Positions 25,169 to 32,508 of a DNA stretch of 64,000 nucleotides are shown one piece after another; within the stretch, counting starts at the first letter, position 1; each line of letters starts with the position of its first letter. This DNA is from Myxococcales bacterium (GTDB lineage Bacteria > Myxococcota > UBA727 > JABDBI01): NCBI GenBank assembly GCA_023898405.1, contig CP060221.1:1813501-1877500 (forward strand), written 5' to 3'. A program made the position numbers and the translations under genes. A model generated the notes under the pieces. That model was given only the letters and a program-made list of their open reading frames with translations, made no database searches and was not told the origin of the DNA.

Positions 25169-25756
25169 ATGAGAAAACTTTTGTTGATGGCTATAGCTTT
25201 AGCATCATGTTCTCTATATTCAAATTCATTACAAATTGATTCCTTTGAGGTATTTATTACTCATCCTCGTGATAACAGTGAGTTTGGTAGCCTACGATAT
25301 ATGAGCCCAAAAGGCAGAATACTTCTCGAGTTTCCTTTCAAAGATGATTTGCTGGTGAGTAAGGTTGTAAATCAAGCCCGAGAAGAAAATAAATATTTAG
25401 ATTTTGTCACTCAAGATAGTTACTATTCAGAACAGCCACCATCGCTACAAATGTCTGTTGGTTTATCTATGAGGGATCCTCAATATATGGAATTTGAGAG
25501 CGACCAGGTATCGCTTAAATTTCAAACCGTAAAAAAAATTTTGGCAGTTAGCAGCGCAAGCTCCTACATCGAATACCAAATCAATGGCCGCACCAAAAGG
25601 GTAAACTTATACTTTGAAAGTGTAGAAGATTGTTTAGCAAAAATGATTGAAAAATCTAAAAATGAATCACGAAAAATTTATTTAAATATTGAATGGTTAA
25701 AACATAAAAAAAGACAACAGTATCTGCCACTTAATTTTTTTGCATATAGCAATTAA
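25169..25756 (+). CDS. Secreted protein, tandem family member 1
   Basis: A 195-residue exported protein with signal peptide MRKLLLMAIALASCSLYSNS. The ATG at 25169 follows AGAGG; an upstream in-frame ATG at 25103 would bury the signal peptide. The C-terminal ~50 residues (VNLYFESVEDCLAKMIEKSK, then KIYLNIEWLKHKKRQQYLP) align by eye with the ends of the next two genes, suggesting a divergent tandem family. No known domain. The three genes are close together and presumably co-transcribed. Confidence 0.62.
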   Translation: MRKLLLMAIALASCSLYSNSLQIDSFEVFITHPRDNSEFGSLRYMSPKGRILLEFPFKDDLLVSKVVNQAREENKYLDFVTQDSYYSEQPPSLQMSVGLSMRDPQYMEFESDQVSLKFQTVKKILAVSSASSYIEYQINGRTKRVNLYFESVEDCLAKMIEKSKNESRKIYLNIEWLKHKKRQQYLPLNFFAYSN

Positions 25757-25767
25757 GGTTTGTGACT

Positions 25768-26328
25768 ATGGCAAAAAAAATTATTTTGATGCTATGTGCA
25801 CACAGTCTATGGTCAGGAACTTTGTCTTATGATCCATATACACTGCGATACCAGGAAGGAATAAATAACGAACCGCCCGCGCTCATGCATGGGAATAGAA
25901 AAATTATTGAAGTCATCCCTGAATTGGGAAATATTTTAGAAGAACAATTATTATTGGCTAAGAAAAAATTTAAGCAGATAGAGATTAAATTTTTAAGCAT
26001 AAATCAAATTATCGAATATGAAGAAGAACTTAAAAATAGATTATGTATTTCAGATAGTGAGCCTTTTAATCAGCGAATTATTATGAGCTACAACGATATA
26101 AAATACTCAAAGAAAAAAGTTTTCAACCAAAATAGTGTCTTTTTTCGGGTTGGAGACGAGTGGAAGGTTATTACTGTTTACAACGATCATCTCTTTAATA
26201 ATCTTATTGCCCAGATTGATTTTGTTAAAAAATATAAAAAAAATATTTCACTAAATTACTTCATGCTAAAAAAGCGAAGTCAGGACTATGCCAACGCTCT
26301 ACAAGTTATAAAAATAATCCCATGGTGA
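25768..26328 (+). CDS. Secreted protein, tandem family member 2
   Basis: About 186 residues with an N-terminal hydrophobic signal (KKIILMLCAHSLWSGTLS). The mature N-terminus YDPYTLRYQEG matches YDPHCIRLHQKQ of the next protein, and the C-terminus (ITVYNDHLFNNLIAQIDF, NISLNYFMLKKRSQ) matches the ends of both neighbours. It starts 11 bases after the preceding stop; ATG 25768 is preferred over GTG 25762. Function unknown. Confidence 0.6.
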   Translation: MAKKIILMLCAHSLWSGTLSYDPYTLRYQEGINNEPPALMHGNRKIIEVIPELGNILEEQLLLAKKKFKQIEIKFLSINQIIEYEEELKNRLCISDSEPFNQRIIMSYNDIKYSKKKVFNQNSVFFRVGDEWKVITVYNDHLFNNLIAQIDFVKKYKKNISLNYFMLKKRSQDYANALQVIKIIPW

Positions 26329-26336
26329 TATGAATC

Positions 26337-26876
26337 ATGTATTATATCGCAATTATTATTTTTTCACTGAACGCCTTGAGTGTGCATTATAAATACGATC
26401 CGCACTGTATTCGATTGCATCAAAAACAAGAAAATTTTACTGCCTACTACAAGTATCAGCGACTTAAACAGGCTAAAATAAATAACCATTATGTAATGCT
26501 TGATGAGGTTGCCTTTAAAGAGGCGACAACGATAGAAGAAATTGATGATGCGCTCTATGAAATCGATGAAAGAGTTCACAATAATTGGCATGAGTTTAAA
26601 TGTGATCAAATTTATTTTTGTAAAAAAAATAGCAAAAAATATATTGAATATATTATTGATGAGAAAAATTATTACTTAAGATTATACTGCGGAAAAATAA
26701 AAACTTATGCCGCAACCTTAATTCGCTATGCGAAAGAAAATAATCTGAGTGTTTTTATTAACGTTTCGGCGTTTAAAGAGCGCATACGACAAAAATATTT
26801 TCATTTTGATCAACTCATACAAGTTGAAGAGCGTGAACAAGACCACAATAAAGACACTATTATCTTCTTTTATTAG
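26337..26876 (+). CDS. Secreted protein, tandem family member 3
   Basis: A 179-residue protein with a short hydrophobic N-terminus (MYYIAIIIFSLNALSVH) that may be a signal peptide. KYDPHCIRLHQKQ near the start and LRLYCGKIKTYAATLIRYAK plus SVFINVSAFKERIRQKYFHF near the end parallel the two preceding genes. It begins 8 bases after the previous stop. Function unknown. Confidence 0.6.
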   Translation: MYYIAIIIFSLNALSVHYKYDPHCIRLHQKQENFTAYYKYQRLKQAKINNHYVMLDEVAFKEATTIEEIDDALYEIDERVHNNWHEFKCDQIYFCKKNSKKYIEYIIDEKNYYLRLYCGKIKTYAATLIRYAKENNLSVFINVSAFKERIRQKYFHFDQLIQVEEREQDHNKDTIIFFY

Positions 26877-27034
26877 AAAGGCCGGGCTCTTGGTATTTTT
26901 TTTAAAATTTCCCCTGCTTTGTTGTGTTTTTCTGTTCATTGCTATGGAGGAAGCCCAGCAAAAAGTTTGCAGGGCCAAGATTATCCGGGCTTGAAAAATA
27001 AATAATGGTACTTTTAGAGAAACAATGCAAATGA

Positions 27035-27220
27035 TTAACTGTCGTAGCTAATTGCAATATTCACGCCAACTCCAAGAGTTCCATTGGTCACGACTACCTT
27101 CACTCCACGCTTACCAGTAGCCTTGGTATTCTGAATGTTGAATGCATCATCCATATAAAGTTCTGTCGCTCTTTTAAGATCGACTTCATGTTCCCTGTGC
27201 AATTGAAAGCTACTCGGCAC
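27035..27220 (-). CDS. Small ORF after the Asp-box protein, doubtful
   Basis: A 61-codon frame starting at GTG that overlaps the last 11 bases of the upstream propeller gene. The C-terminal part (GKRGVKVVVTNGTLGVGVNI) looks protein-like, with alternating strands, but there is no signal peptide and no recognised family. It may be a coupled small gene or a leftover of a longer one. Confidence 0.3.
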   Translation of the reverse strand: MPSSFQLHREHEVDLKRATELYMDDAFNIQNTKATGKRGVKVVVTNGTLGVGVNIAISYDS

Positions 27221-28154
27221 TCACGACGCTTAAAGTGGTAGTAGAGGCTAAGTAGAGTTTATTATTATGAAAGCTTGCGTAGCGGGGAGTATCGTTGGCA
27301 TATTTTTCGATCTGCTTTCCTTTGTATGGGAAGACATATTTGATTCCGTTTAATGGTGTGCAAGCGTGAAAATCGTAATTGATGTAACTGATAGAGAAGC
27401 ATGTAGGATAGTTTTTGGGGTAGAAAAATCCTTCGGGATTTTCTTCTTGTGAAAATCGCATTATGAAAGTTTCTTTTTCAATTTGTTTTTTCTCAATAAT
27501 ATTTTTCCAACCAAGGTCGTGCTCTGTTGTTTCTACAAAAGTAGTGCCCCAGTCAGAAGATTTGAAAATTCTATTAGAACCTTTAACGTAGAGAACTTCA
27601 TCGTTAATCTCTAGTTGGGAATATGAATCATACATCGAGCCAAAAGAAGCTGAACGAGAAAAGTTTTTTCCTCCATCTTGCGAAAGAGCAATATTGTTCC
27701 ATTCGCATATGTGGTGAAATGGGCCAAATGTTACGAATACGTAGTGCCCATGAGTAACTATAGAACTAATTTTTTCATCTGATTTATTAAATTGACATTT
27801 GATAAATTCTTGCTCTTGAGTTTCTTTTAAAAAAAGTGATCCGTTACGAGAAATAAAAATTTTTTCATCATCGGAAATGTGAATTAAATAATTATCCCAA
27901 TGCTGGAGGAGGTAAGGTTGATCTGGTTGATGGCGGTAAGATTGACCAAGTTGATGATTAGAAAATGTAGTTCCACCATCGTAAGATACAGCAATAGAGT
28001 GAGAGTGAATTAAGACGATAGTATTATCTTTAACAGCGAAATTAATAATAAAATTGTCTTTTTTAGCTGGTAATTGATAAAGAATTCTTTCGTTTGCACT
28101 CAGAACCAAAGAAAAAATAATTGATAGGATAAAAACAGAGTACTTAGTGAACAT
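27210..28154 (-). CDS. Secreted Asp-box (BNR-repeat) beta-propeller protein
   Basis: A 314-residue exported protein with signal peptide YSVFILSIIFSLVLSANE. Three or more Asp-box repeats are visible: VSYDGGTTF, LSQDGGKNF and KSSDWGTTF, plus a weaker ISRNGSLF, the SxDxGxxW/F motif found in sialidases, Vps10-type and other six-bladed propellers. The sialidase arginine triad cannot be identified, so a sialidase call is not justified. AGGTGG precedes the ATG. Binding of glycans or proteins outside the cell is the likely general role. Confidence 0.75.
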   Translation of the reverse strand: MFTKYSVFILSIIFSLVLSANERILYQLPAKKDNFIINFAVKDNTIVLIHSHSIAVSYDGGTTFSNHQLGQSYRHQPDQPYLLQHWDNYLIHISDDEKIFISRNGSLFLKETQEQEFIKCQFNKSDEKISSIVTHGHYVFVTFGPFHHICEWNNIALSQDGGKNFSRSASFGSMYDSYSQLEINDEVLYVKGSNRIFKSSDWGTTFVETTEHDLGWKNIIEKKQIEKETFIMRFSQEENPEGFFYPKNYPTCFSISYINYDFHACTPLNGIKYVFPYKGKQIEKYANDTPRYASFHNNKLYLASTTTLSVVSAE

Positions 28155-28274
28155 AAACCACCTTTAGGAGCTGGAGACACTTTTCTTTGTTTTCGAATGT
28201 TGTAAGGTTAATGTTTCTGTTTGTGATTGCTGTAGCTTTTTGAGATTTTTAAGTGCCTAAGCTGAAAAGAAAAA

Positions 28275-28634
28275 TTACCACCTAAGCCTTGATGAGCTGA
28301 TATTAATTTTAGTATCGGTTCCGAGCAAAATGGCAAGTCCGTGAAAAAAAGTTGGAAGCAGGGGAATCCAATTGAGAAGTGGAACTAAGTCGCATACCAA
28401 AGCGCTTAGAGAAAGCAATGCCAATTGCGGCGTTCTGAGCTGCACTCCTCTTATGAAACTCAGCAAAGCAGCTAGGCACAGACTTGTTACATGGACACCG
28501 AAACCCCAGCGAGCCACCGAAGAAAAAATGTTAGCAAACATAGAGTTGGAGCCAAGCCAAGGCAGTAAGTAGCTTGGAGTAATAAGCGCGGTGTAGGCAT
28601 AAAAAAACCATTGGCGCTTAAAAAATGCAAACAT
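28275..28634 (-). CDS. Small membrane protein, unknown function
   Basis: About 119 residues with three predicted membrane helices (around residues 10-32, 42-62 and 75-105). The start is set at ATG 28634, with GAGGAG in front, overlapping the end of the ABC ATPase gene by 17 bases; an ATG at 28652 is also in frame. The overlap suggests co-translation with the ATPase. Whether it is the transporter's membrane partner is doubtful because it is far shorter than a permease. Confidence 0.55.
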   Translation of the reverse strand: MFAFFKRQWFFYAYTALITPSYLLPWLGSNSMFANIFSSVARWGFGVHVTSLCLAALLSFIRGVQLRTPQLALLSLSALVCDLVPLLNWIPLLPTFFHGLAILLGTDTKINISSSRLRW

Positions 28635-29373
28635 GTTTTTGGCTCCTCGCATATCGATTGAGTTTATGGTGGCTTTGTAGCAGGGGCCACTGGGGAGGAT
28701 CTATCCTAAATTTTTCAAGAGAGCCAGTCCAAAGACTTTTTCCTTGATAAAGAATCATAAGATTTTGTCCCCAAAAAGAAGCTTCAGAAAAATCATGAGT
28801 TACAAAAATTGAAGTGAAGCCAAGATCTTTTTGTTTTTTTTTCAATATCTTTAGCAAGCTATATTTGCTGACCGTATCAAGGTTTGAAAAAGCTTCATCG
28901 AGGATCAACAGTTTTGGCTTTGCGATCAATGCGCGAGCAAGAGCAAGTCGTTGCTGTTCTCCTGCTGATAGTTCATGAGGAAAAGATTTCTTGTGCGATA
29001 TAAGCCCAAAAATAGAGAGGAGCTCATCAACTTCAAAATCTGAATGAGCAAAATTTTGGGTCAACCTCAGAGTTTTTGCAACATTTATATGGGGCCATAA
29101 ACTTAAGCTTTGCGGCACATAAGCATATCCTTGTTTGGCAATGGGCACTATTCTTTGATTATTCAATTGAATTGTTAAGTTACTAAAACAGATCCTTCCG
29201 CTGATGCTGAGTTTTGTTTTTAACCCAAGAATAATTCGTATGAGTGAACTTTTTCCGCTTCCAGAATGACCCATGATGCTTAAGTGGCTGCCCGCATCTA
29301 AATTTAAATTAATATTATCAAGTATACAGTGGGGGCCGATATGAGCGCTTAACTTTTGAATTGAAAGATTCAT
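28618..29373 (-). CDS. ABC transporter ATP-binding protein
   Basis: A 251-residue nucleotide-binding subunit. Walker A MGHSGSGKSSLIRI lies near residues 35-48, the Q-loop region is YAYVPQSLSLWPHINV, the signature is ELSAGEQQRLALARAL, Walker B is PKLLILDEAFSNLD and the switch is IFVTHDFSEA. The sequence resembles amino-acid or nitrate/phosphate import ATPases; the substrate cannot be read from it. No full-length permease gene is adjacent. Confidence 0.9.
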   Translation of the reverse strand: MNLSIQKLSAHIGPHCILDNINLNLDAGSHLSIMGHSGSGKSSLIRIILGLKTKLSISGRICFSNLTIQLNNQRIVPIAKQGYAYVPQSLSLWPHINVAKTLRLTQNFAHSDFEVDELLSIFGLISHKKSFPHELSAGEQQRLALARALIAKPKLLILDEAFSNLDTVSKYSLLKILKKKQKDLGFTSIFVTHDFSEASFWGQNLMILYQGKSLWTGSLEKFRIDPPQWPLLQSHHKLNRYARSQKHVCIF

Positions 29374-29410
29374 GGGGTATCAAAAAACGTTTTGATCGAA
29401 GGTGCATGAC

Positions 29411-29438
29411 TTGACGAATTTTAACAAGCGGGTATATC
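29411..29438 (+). promoter_or_regulatory. Promoter of tRNA-Leu
   Basis: TTGACG (29411-29416), 16-base spacer, TATATC (29433-29438), with the -10 box ending 13 bases before the first tRNA base. Confidence 0.65.
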
Positions 29439-29451
29439 CACTGGAGTTCAT

Positions 29452-29538
29452 GCCGGAGTGGTGGAATTGGTAGACGCGCCGGACTCAAAATCCGGTGGGC
29501 TTAGGTCCGTGAGAGTTCGAGTCTCTCCTCCGGCACCA
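29452..29538 (+). tRNA. tRNA-Leu (anticodon CAA)
   Basis: An 87-base class II tRNA including an encoded CCA. The acceptor stem GCCGGAG pairs with CTCCGGC. The D arm contains GGAATTGGTAGAC. The anticodon stem CCGGA/TCCGG encloses the loop CTCAAAA, giving anticodon CAA. A long variable arm (TGGGCTTAGGTCCGTG) and a T arm with TTCGAGT follow. It reads UUG leucine codons. Confidence 0.97.
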
Positions 29539-29702
29539 TCTATCGTCTGATAAAAAATAATCAAAAATCTTTATTGTTTCTGAAGCTTCACCGTAGGTGG
29601 GGCTGCAGAGCCTTTGTAGTCTAGAGAGTAAAAATTTTCGATTTCGGCGCTTAAGTTGATAGTTCACGAGCTATCCGATGATTTTTTAACGATTCTGGCC
29701 CT

Positions 29703-30314
29703 ATGGGAGCGAATAGGTGGAAGATGTTTCAGCAAAATCCTTTTAGAATGATAGGCACCTTTGCCCCAAGTTCCAAGTTTTTAGCGCAAGCGATGATAAG
29801 ACCAATCTGCTCTCAAAGTTCTCAAAGAATTCTTGAAGTTGGGGCAGGCACTGGAGCTATTACTAAATATTTAGCAAAACGTATGGCGCATTCGAGTCAT
29901 TTAGATGTTGTGGAAATAGTACCTGCCTTTGCTCGCTTGCTTAAGCTTCGTTACAATAAAGCCAATATTGATATTTTTTGTGAAGATGTGCTTAAACTCC
30001 ATAACTACGATAGTTATGACGTAATTATTTCGAGTCTTCCTTTTAATTCTTTACCATCATCCCTGACCAAGGCTTTAATAGAGCACTTGATCAAGCTTGC
30101 AAAAGATGGGGCAAGCTTTTCTTTTTTTGAATACAAGGGTCTTTCTCGTTTGGTTTCTGCCTTTCTCAATGAGGATGCACTGGTCCGTTATCGTGAGACT
30201 CGTCATCACATTGACCAATTTATCCATGAGTATCAAAATGATGAAGCGATAGTAAAAATTAATATTCCTCCTGCATTGGTGCATTATTTAAGCATTGATA
30301 AAAATGGAGCCTAA
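29703..30314 (+). CDS. SAM-dependent methyltransferase, PmtA-like (phospholipid N-methyltransferase)
   Basis: A 203-residue class I methyltransferase. Motif I is ILEVGAGTGAITKYLAK near residue 43, the acidic motif II is LDVVEIVPAFA, and motif IV is VIISSLPFNSLP. The N-terminal GTFAPSSKFLAQAM matches the 'GAxxPSSxxLA' stretch of bacterial phosphatidylethanolamine N-methyltransferases (PmtA type), with which the length agrees. The expected reaction is stepwise methylation of phosphatidylethanolamine towards phosphatidylcholine at the inner membrane; rRNA adenine dimethylase relatives are less likely because the NPPY motif is absent. It is followed 5 bases later by rmuC. Confidence 0.75.
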   Translation: MGANRWKMFQQNPFRMIGTFAPSSKFLAQAMIRPICSQSSQRILEVGAGTGAITKYLAKRMAHSSHLDVVEIVPAFARLLKLRYNKANIDIFCEDVLKLHNYDSYDVIISSLPFNSLPSSLTKALIEHLIKLAKDGASFSFFEYKGLSRLVSAFLNEDALVRYRETRHHIDQFIHEYQNDEAIVKINIPPALVHYLSIDKNGA

Positions 30315-30319
30315 GAATT

Positions 30320-31630
30320 ATGAACGCTCAACAAATTTTAATTTTTGCTACTGGATTTTTTTTAGGAGCTCTAAGCTTTTTGCTGATTGCGTGGAATTAT
30401 TATGTTCGAAGACAAAATCGTACAGCTCAAATAATAGAAAATGAACAAAATCAAAAAAATCAGTTAACTATTAAACTTGCTCAAACTGAGGCTGAATATA
30501 GGCAAAGTAAGGAATATTTCGAAAAAAGAATTAATGACTTGAATTTAGTGCACGACCGCATGAAAGAAACTTTTTCAGCACTTGCCAAAGAAAGCTTGAT
30601 TCAAAATATGGACGCAATGAATACTACTCTTAAGCAGAGTGTTGACCAGTTGTTGCAAGCAAGTGATCAGGAGCGGCAGCATAGTAAAGAGCAACTTAAA
30701 AATGTTGTGGCTCCTTTAAAAGAAAGTCTGTCATTTATGGATAAAAAAGTAAGTGATCTCGAAGCCATTCGCCAAGGCGCTTATAGTGGCCTTAAAGAGC
30801 AGATAGAAGGTTTGCTTAAAAGTCAGGCTATCTTGCAGCAAGAAACAGGAGCGTTGTCTAAAGCACTACAGGCCCCATCTATTCGAGGGCGTTGGGGTGA
30901 GATGCAGCTACGACGAGTGGTTGAGCTTTCAGGGCTTTCTCAGTTTTGTGATTTTATTGAACAGTGCAGCATAAAAGTCGAAGGTGAAATTTTAAGGCCT
31001 GATATGGTGGTGACACTTCCTCAGAATAAAAAAATCGTTATTGATGCCAAGGTTCCTTTAGAGGTATTTGGCACAGAAGACAAAAATGATGCTTGCGCTG
31101 ATTTGGTAACGACACTCAAGCGACACCTAATGACCTTAAAGAAAAAATCCTATGCAAAAATTCTCGGGGACAGTCCTGAATTTACTGTTATGTTTTTACC
31201 AACAGAATCATTATTACATCGCGCACTTGTTACTGATCCCTCTCTTTTAGATTATGCAGCGCAAAATGATATTATCATTGCAACCCCAGTGACGCTGATT
31301 GCTTTACTCAAAGGAGTAGCATTTAGTTTTAAACAAGAATCAATAGCCAATAATATCGAAGAAGTAAGAAAATTAGCACAGCAACTTATTGATAGAGTCG
31401 GTGTAGTGTCAGCACATTTCGGAAAGCTTGGAAAGAGTTTAAAGACAGCTTCTGAAAGCTATAATCAAACATTATCATCTCTTGATTCCAGAGTTTTTGT
31501 TACGGCAAGAAAACTCAGCGAAATAAAATCCTTAGGATCAGATAAATCAGTGGAGAGCATCCATCAAGAATTTATTGACGTAGTGCCTAGAGAAATTGAT
31601 ATGAAACCACTGAATGGTAGCGAGTCGTGA
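30320..31630 (+). CDS. rmuC: DNA recombination protein RmuC
   Basis: A 436-residue protein with an N-terminal membrane helix (about residues 5-27), a coiled coil to about residue 180 (KNQLTIKLAQTEAEYRQSK onward) and the RmuC domain, a restriction-endonuclease-like fold, with SIRGRWGEMQLRRVVELSG and RPDMVVTLPQNKKIVIDAKV, then FLPTESLLHRAL. RmuC limits inversions at short repeats. GGAG precedes the ATG. The next gene overlaps its stop codon by four bases. Confidence 0.93.
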   Translation: MNAQQILIFATGFFLGALSFLLIAWNYYVRRQNRTAQIIENEQNQKNQLTIKLAQTEAEYRQSKEYFEKRINDLNLVHDRMKETFSALAKESLIQNMDAMNTTLKQSVDQLLQASDQERQHSKEQLKNVVAPLKESLSFMDKKVSDLEAIRQGAYSGLKEQIEGLLKSQAILQQETGALSKALQAPSIRGRWGEMQLRRVVELSGLSQFCDFIEQCSIKVEGEILRPDMVVTLPQNKKIVIDAKVPLEVFGTEDKNDACADLVTTLKRHLMTLKKKSYAKILGDSPEFTVMFLPTESLLHRALVTDPSLLDYAAQNDIIIATPVTLIALLKGVAFSFKQESIANNIEEVRKLAQQLIDRVGVVSAHFGKLGKSLKTASESYNQTLSSLDSRVFVTARKLSEIKSLGSDKSVESIHQEFIDVVPREIDMKPLNGSES

Positions 31631-32466
31631 AAAATTACAGCAGCGAGCAACTTGAAGAATTATGTGAGAGGCTTAATAGTTGGCCAGAAGAAGAACTCGA
31701 TCATTTGGATGCATTTATAATCCATAATTTGGAAATTTTTGGCGCTCTTACCCAAGATTATGATTCCATTAAAAATATTGGAATTGAACTATCGTTGATA
31801 GTTAAAACTCGCCCTAGGCTGGAGGAGTGTCTTAAAGAACAGTTTTTAGAAATTGATGACTGCTTGGAAAAAGATCTCAGAGGCTTTTCGAGTCTGTTTG
31901 ACTATGTGCTAGAGGAAAGTGTCATTCGAGTTGATACATGTGCTGTTTTAAATAAGCTGCCTCAACGCTATCAGGTTTTTTTGAAACCATTAGAACATCT
32001 AGCATCCCAAGTAGCAGCCCTTAGCGATTTAGAGGTTGCATTTGAAATTGGAAAGACCAAAACCATTCCACTATTATTTCTGTTGGCACTGCAAAAAGTT
32101 TTTAGCTTGAAATTTGCTTGGTCCATTGAAAAAGCACGCAGTATTTTAGGGCAATGGCTTCTAAAGCAAAAAAATAATTGTTGTTTGGGTTCGATTTTGC
32201 AGGCCAAGATAGATTTTTTTGAGCTTTATTCAACTCTCAGGCATTGCCAAAGTGAGCTTATAGGGTGGCAAGAAGTTATGCTTGCTTTTTTGAGCGAAGC
32301 ATCATTACAGCGCCTTGTCTTGCCAGCAGAGACCTTTGTCATGTTTGAAGGAATACTCAATAAGATGGAACTTGACGGGTTGCTCCCTTTATTGGAGTCA
32401 GGTTTTATATCTATCGAGGGTTATGAAAATTCCCACCTTGGTGCCAAAATTTTCCATGTGATTTAG
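31627..32466 (+). CDS. Uncharacterised helical protein coupled to rmuC
   Basis: A 279-residue, mostly helical and soluble protein without signal peptide or recognised family. It starts with GTG inside GTGA, overlapping the rmuC stop, so translation is coupled. It is acidic at the N-terminus and has scattered cysteines (ECL, DDCLE, NNCCLG) without a spacing that suggests a metal site. Its position between rmuC and a metabolic gene gives little hint of function. Confidence 0.7.
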   Translation: MKNYSSEQLEELCERLNSWPEEELDHLDAFIIHNLEIFGALTQDYDSIKNIGIELSLIVKTRPRLEECLKEQFLEIDDCLEKDLRGFSSLFDYVLEESVIRVDTCAVLNKLPQRYQVFLKPLEHLASQVAALSDLEVAFEIGKTKTIPLLFLLALQKVFSLKFAWSIEKARSILGQWLLKQKNNCCLGSILQAKIDFFELYSTLRHCQSELIGWQEVMLAFLSEASLQRLVLPAETFVMFEGILNKMELDGLLPLLESGFISIEGYENSHLGAKIFHVI

Positions 32467-32508
32467 TTTTTTTCAGATTAGGAGAGCGGTTTGTTACAGG
32501 ATATAAAT

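Noticed and set aside
27210..28154. Sialidase call for the Asp-box protein
   Set aside because: Asp-box repeats alone do not show enzymatic activity and catalytic residues are not identifiable.
28275..28634. Permease subunit of the adjacent ABC ATPase
   Set aside because: Only about 119 residues and three helices, without the cytoplasmic coupling-loop motif of permeases.
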